Part shown: positions 60,227 through 64,000 of the stretch, piece by piece
Layout of the letters: every line of letters starts with the position of its first letter
Numbering within the stretch: the first letter of the stretch is position 1
The notes under the pieces: generated by a model
The model's database searches: none
The model's input: the letters and a program-made list of their open reading frames with translations, nothing else
Told to the model about the DNA's origin: nothing
NCBI GenBank assembly: GCA_023441055.1
Contig: JAEZQY010000001.1
Location: 1-64,000 of the forward strand
Reading direction: 5' to 3'
Length of the DNA: 64,000 bases
Origin: Bacillota bacterium
GTDB taxonomy: Bacteria; Bacillota; Bacilli; Paenibacillales; UBA4045
Made by a program: the position numbers and the translations under genes

Positions 60227-61378
60227 ATGAGTGAGTTGAAGAAATTATCGGAAGTTGTATTCGAGCATTTACCGTTTTCAGAGCGAGTCGCCTATCTAAA
60301 GAATAGCCTCACTACGACGGCCCCTACCTTCCACATACCTGAGCCTGCGCTTAAGAAATCCTGGCTGTCTCATCATTTAGCGAATCGACCGCTGCTTACA
60401 TGGCTAGGATTCGCAGCGTTGCTGGGGGCGGGTGTATGGGCTAGCTATTCAGCCGCTGACTATCCGATGTGGATTGCTATCGTATTGGGGTCGTTGATTC
60501 TGGCCGGACTCGTCCTATACATCATCTTCCGCGAGAAGGTGAATGCCCATTTCAAGGAGCGTAATGACCGATTGGTCGAACGCTATGCGCAGCAGCATCA
60601 AGAGCGCATGACGGAGTACCACGAGCAGGTGGCCGAGCACGACACCGCGCTGGCTGAATATAACGCGCGCGAGCTGACCTATGAGCAGGCAGCGGAGACG
60701 GTAGATGATTTGCTGCACATGAATGGCATTGACTTGTGCCAGAAGCTGCTTGGGGTAGAAGAAGAGGAACTGATTGCGCTGCATCATATCGTGAAGCCGA
60801 TCGCGGAGGGAACGAAGAAGACGTATGAGGATCAAGTTGTTCATAGTTCGTATGTGGTCCAGTACATCTGTATGACGGATAAGGAGCTCTATGAGATTAA
60901 TGGGGAGATCGATGTACTGAGCGGGGAGATTGTAGACTACGCCTCATCGAGAATTCTGTTCTCGAAGATTAAGAGCTGCGACGTTCGCTCTAACGATCAC
61001 TTTAGTCTGAATTTCTATGCGATTACCACAACGAATAATGATGGTAGCGCGAGTGATGCCATGTATATCCCGAACCGCCGATTAAGGCCTAAGATTGGAT
61101 ACTATATCGACTCTGTCGCTTGGGAGAAAGTGAATAACAAGGACCCGCAATACAATCGAATTGTAGAAGGACGTCGCTCGGTGAAAGGCTATCTGGGCAA
61201 GCGGCTGGCATTCGATGAGTATGAGGAAGCGGTTAGACAAATCAACAATCATCGCAGCAAGAGCTTCAAGTCCCATAAGGACAGCCCGCAAACAGAAAAA
61301 GATATTATGAATTATGAGTATGTGCAGCAAATTATTGAGCGCGCGGTAAAGCGCAAGATTCGAGAGACCACAATGTAG
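60227..61378 (+). CDS. two-TM membrane protein with cytosolic coiled coil and beta domain
   Basis: A 383-residue protein: a short cytosolic start, two adjacent membrane segments (about 51-69 and 75-99), a charged coiled coil (about 100-150), and a mixed C-terminal domain. That domain contains DVRSNDHFSLNFYAITTTNN, which reads like a PH-type beta fold. I recognise no enzyme motif. It is the last gene of the SPFH operon, 12 bases after the zinc-ribbon gene. Confidence 0.78.
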   Translation: MSELKKLSEVVFEHLPFSERVAYLKNSLTTTAPTFHIPEPALKKSWLSHHLANRPLLTWLGFAALLGAGVWASYSAADYPMWIAIVLGSLILAGLVLYIIFREKVNAHFKERNDRLVERYAQQHQERMTEYHEQVAEHDTALAEYNARELTYEQAAETVDDLLHMNGIDLCQKLLGVEEEELIALHHIVKPIAEGTKKTYEDQVVHSSYVVQYICMTDKELYEINGEIDVLSGEIVDYASSRILFSKIKSCDVRSNDHFSLNFYAITTTNNDGSASDAMYIPNRRLRPKIGYYIDSVAWEKVNNKDPQYNRIVEGRRSVKGYLGKRLAFDEYEEAVRQINNHRSKSFKSHKDSPQTEKDIMNYEYVQQIIERAVKRKIRETTM

Positions 61379-61431
61379 CTTGGCGAGTGGGATAATGGAA
61401 AGGCTGGAGCAATTGTGCTGCAGCGTGGACT

Positions 61432-61463
61432 AGGTGCTTACATGGACATGTAGGCACCTTTTT
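61432..61463 (+). terminator. terminator of the SPFH operon
   Basis: Stem AGGTGC-TTACATG against CATGTAG-GCACCT with a 2-base loop (the inner CATG helix is tight), then TTTTT. Confidence 0.85.
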
Positions 61464-61531
61464 CAATTTTATTTACAAAAAAAATAAGTTGATAGGAAAG
61501 AAAACTATTGCGGAATTCGAAAAATGAGTTA

Positions 61532-61545
61532 TTATAATGTTATAA
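61532..61545. promoter_or_regulatory. possible GntR operator over the -10 region
   Basis: Inverted repeat TTATAA-TG-TTATAA, 27 bases before the GTG start, overlapping a TATAAT. GntR regulators often repress themselves through such short dyads. Assignment is inference. Confidence 0.35.
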
Positions 61546-61571
61546 CCAGTTGAGGGGTGTGGAGGTATATA

Positions 61572-62318
61572 GTGCTGGATGACAAATTGCCGGTGACACT
61601 CCAATACCAGCTGCGCAGCTTACTTCTCAAGAAGATTGAATCCAAGGAGTGGGCGCCAGGTGCTCAAATTCCAAGTGAGCGCGAGCTGTGTGAGGAGTAT
61701 GCGATCAGTCGAATGACTGTTCGAGAAGTGTTGAAAGGTCTAGTCCATGAGAAGATACTGGTTCGCAAGCAGGGAAAAGGTACTTTCGTTGCAATGCCGC
61801 AGTTCGAGCATGAGTTTACAAGCTCCTTCAGCTTGTCGCAAGAAATTCAGCGGGAAGGGCTGCATTCAAACTTCGAACTATTAAGCCTAAAGTTGGAGCC
61901 AGCTGAGCCGACTCATCACGAGATATTCGGACTAGCGGCAGAAGGACAGGTTTATGCGATTACGCGCTTGCGTTATATCGGAGAATCGATCTTCGCATGG
62001 GAGGTTTCATACGTCCCTAGTGAACTGCTTATAGGTGTAACGGAGGAACAGATGCAGAATGAAGGCTTGCATATGTCCATCTACCGGCAATCAGGGTTAA
62101 TGGTGGAGGAAGCAGATGTTGAATCGGAAGCGGTCAATTGTCCAAACGCGATCGCCGAATTATTACACATCAAGAAGCAGCAAGCGGTCTTCCATATCGT
62201 ATCCGTTGAGAAGGCGGAGAAGCGGGTAGTGGCTTATACAGAAAGCTATGTTAGAAGTGACCTGTATAAGTACAAATACAACAAAATTATGCGCAAGAAA
62301 ACGGAGTGGCGGTACTAA
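61572..62318 (+). CDS. GntR/HutC-family transcriptional regulator
   Basis: A 248-residue regulator. The winged helix occupies about 8-72 (PVTLQYQLRSLLLKKI, PSERELCEEYAISRMTVREVL, RKQGKGTFVA) and the UTRA ligand domain about 90-240. I choose GTG 61572 because GGAGG lies six bases upstream. A longer GTG start at 61557 overlaps that site. It precedes a sugar-type binding protein and probably controls the transport operon that follows. Confidence 0.92.
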   Translation: MLDDKLPVTLQYQLRSLLLKKIESKEWAPGAQIPSERELCEEYAISRMTVREVLKGLVHEKILVRKQGKGTFVAMPQFEHEFTSSFSLSQEIQREGLHSNFELLSLKLEPAEPTHHEIFGLAAEGQVYAITRLRYIGESIFAWEVSYVPSELLIGVTEEQMQNEGLHMSIYRQSGLMVEEADVESEAVNCPNAIAELLHIKKQQAVFHIVSVEKAEKRVVAYTESYVRSDLYKYKYNKIMRKKTEWRY

Positions 62319-62442
62319 GTTGAATAAATAAGGGGGGAGATGCTAGCGCTGAAACAGAGGTTTGGCGTGAAAGGGTTCTCTGCGTCCATCGGTTCCAGTA
62401 ATTTACTAATTATGTTAAAAATAACAGGAGGCTCACTACGAT

Positions 62443-64000
62443 ATGAAAAAACGCAACCTGACATCATGGTTCATCCTATGCTTAACTCTGACGCTTATGC
62501 TGTCTGCCTGCTCGAATGGTAACACCAACAGCAGCAAGTCTGATGCGGGCAATACCGGTAATAATCAAAGTTCAACGAATTCGTCGAGTAATGACAGCAG
62601 TAAGGAAACGAAACTGTTAAATGAGAGCGGTTTCCCGATTGTGAACGAGCCGATCACGCTGACCGCAATGGTTCAACTTAGCCCGGCTCAACCAACCGAA
62701 TGGAACGATATCTTGGTGTGGCAACGCTATGAAGAGATGACTGGCGTTCATATCGATTGGGATGAGTATACGAGCGCGGACATCGTAGAGAAGCGTAACT
62801 TGGCTCTAGCTAGTGATGAATTGCCAGATATCTTCTACAGAACACGGATGCCGAACAATGATATTGATAAATATGGTGCGGAAGGCTCCTTCATCCGATT
62901 GAATGAATTGATTGATCAATACGCGCCTAATTTTAAAGCACTTATGGATAAATATGAAGGCGTAGCGAAGAGTATTGCCACTGCGGAAGGCGATATCTAT
63001 GCCTTGCCGAATCTGTTCGATTCGCCGAGCATTCAGATTAATCGCAAGCTGTTCCTTAATCAAGATTGGATTACAGCAGTAGGCAAGCAGAATCCAACAA
63101 CAACGGAAGAGCTATATGAATTGCTGAAGGCATTCCGTGACGGCGATCCGAATGGCAATAAGCAGCAGGATGAAATTCCGTTAACGGCTGATAATCTAGA
63201 CGATATCATCCTCACGTTAAGAGGCGCATTCGGTCTAGGCAATCGCGGCAATACGAATGGGAATTGGGATATAGATCCGGTATCGAATCAACTGCGTTAC
63301 TTCCCTACCAGCAATCAATACAAAGAGTTGCTGACTTATCTGCACAAGCTGTATGATGAGAAGCTGCTTGATCAGGAAATCTTCACAACGAGCGGAACCG
63401 AAGTGTTGGCTAAGAACGAACAGAATCGGGTAGGAATCTTCTCCTTCGGTAACGTCATCGCTCGGGCCAATACGAATGCCGACAGCTTCGCAGGCCTGGA
63501 TACTGCGCTTGCCGGTCCGAATGGCGATCGTCTGCATACAGGAGTAGTTGGACATCTGGGCTCTCGCGGCGCGTTCATGATCAGCAAGAAGAATGCTTAT
63601 CCGGAAGTATCCATGCGCTGGATTGACCACTTGTACAGCGAAGAAGGTATACGGATGCTGTATATGGGCTTCGAGGGCGAAACATACGCGAAGGATGCCA
63701 ATGGCAAGTATGACTTCCTGCCAGAAATTGTCGACAACATTCCAGAAGGCTCTTCCTTCGATCAGGTTACTGCGAAATATGTCCCTTATGCGGGCGGATC
63801 GCTGCCGACTCTGATTATGGAAGATTACTTCAAGGGCGGCGAGACACAGCCATCTGCTCAGGCTGCATCGGCTAATCTGCGTCCATTTATTCCAGATGAG
63901 ATCTGGGAGTCCTTCAGCTATACTGCGGCGGAATCGGAAGAGAAGCTGACGCTAGAGGCGGATATATACGGTATGGTGAGACAATGGACTGCCGAATTCG
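62443..64000 (+). CDS. extracellular solute-binding lipoprotein (family 1, LplA-like), partial
   Basis: A substrate-binding protein of a carbohydrate ABC transporter; 519 residues are visible before the window ends. The signal peptide has lipobox LMLSACSNG (Cys about 20), followed by an Asn/Ser linker. The binding fold starts at EPITLTAMVQLSPAQP and includes DELPDIFYRT, IYALPNLFD and VPYAGGSLPTLIM. The Paenibacillus LplA-type proteins bind oligosaccharides, but the sugar here is unknown. The ATG follows ACAGGAGGCTCACTACGAT. Permease genes are expected just beyond the edge. Confidence 0.92.
   Translation, partial: MKKRNLTSWFILCLTLTLMLSACSNGNTNSSKSDAGNTGNNQSSTNSSSNDSSKETKLLNESGFPIVNEPITLTAMVQLSPAQPTEWNDILVWQRYEEMTGVHIDWDEYTSADIVEKRNLALASDELPDIFYRTRMPNNDIDKYGAEGSFIRLNELIDQYAPNFKALMDKYEGVAKSIATAEGDIYALPNLFDSPSIQINRKLFLNQDWITAVGKQNPTTTEELYELLKAFRDGDPNGNKQQDEIPLTADNLDDIILTLRGAFGLGNRGNTNGNWDIDPVSNQLRYFPTSNQYKELLTYLHKLYDEKLLDQEIFTTSGTEVLAKNEQNRVGIFSFGNVIARANTNADSFAGLDTALAGPNGDRLHTGVVGHLGSRGAFMISKKNAYPEVSMRWIDHLYSEEGIRMLYMGFEGETYAKDANGKYDFLPEIVDNIPEGSSFDQVTAKYVPYAGGSLPTLIMEDYFKGGETQPSAQAASANLRPFIPDEIWESFSYTAAESEEKLTLEADIYGMVRQWTAEF

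Noticed and set aside
57541..61378. A phage or virus remnant, because of the virion-core-like label of the SPFH family.
   Set aside because: No phage genes adjoin and the family is widespread in bacterial chromosomes; operon structure and terminator are ordinary.

Overview
The window looks like chromosome from a low-to-mid G+C Gram-positive bacterium of the Paenibacillaceae (Paenibacillus/Cohnella-like). The reasons are the strong AGGAGG-type ribosome sites with many TTG/GTG starts, a T-box leader, and Bacillus-type gene order (cymR-iscS, then alaS-ireB-ruvX-DUF1292-mltG-trhP1/P2). A secreted protein with copper-amine-oxidase-like stalk motifs, common in Paenibacillus, points the same way. 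This rests on reading the sequence; no database search was possible.

Layout. 1-1.24 kb: an IS3-family element (IS150-like, orfA plus a frameshifted orfB) running off the left edge. 1.4-4.96 kb: sulfur handling. mnmA (minus) faces away from cymR-iscS, and MnmA carries a striking Ala/Gly/Ser/Asn repeat insert. 5-14.1 kb: AI-2E transporter, Ala T-box, alaS, ireB, ruvX, two tandem DUF1292 genes, mltG and two U32-family tRNA hydroxylation genes. 14.2-18.2 kb: a chemoreceptor and a class B PBP. 18.2-22.4 kb: ilvD and cimA (isoleucine/valine) around a yitT-like gene. 22.5-24.3 kb: DNA polymerase IV and a ferredoxin. 24.4-29.9 kb: a CHASE2 adenylyl cyclase, a secreted FecR/coiled-coil protein and a secreted NHL-repeat/stalk protein. 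This is the best candidate here for an unusual envelope signalling system.

30-43.3 kb is mostly housekeeping: pyrD, a small alarmone synthetase, a membrane thioredoxin, two rRNA-modifying enzymes, a HAD phosphatase, a diguanylate cyclase, a glycosyltransferase, an SbcD/YhaN-like nuclease-ATPase pair and an SDR enzyme. 43.4-49.7 kb holds a YkvI-like carrier, a lipoprotein, xpt, tRNA-Leu(CAG), a Uma2-family protein, a flavodoxin-fold reductase and an AraC regulator. 49.75-52.4 kb is a cadC-cadA metal efflux operon with two near-identical inverted operators. 52.4-57.4 kb: a PAP2 phosphatase, a SulP transporter, a conserved small protein and a two-gene ABC exporter. 57.5-61.4 kb is a four-gene operon of an SPFH/zinc-ribbon protein, two membrane proteins and a zinc-ribbon protein, resembling the ydjGHI envelope-stress genes but without pspA. 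61.5 kb to the end: a GntR regulator and the start of a sugar-type ABC substrate-binding lipoprotein, cut by the window edge.

No CRISPR array, prophage or rRNA was seen. Most intergenic gaps are short and end in clear stem-loop terminators, so operon boundaries are well defined.
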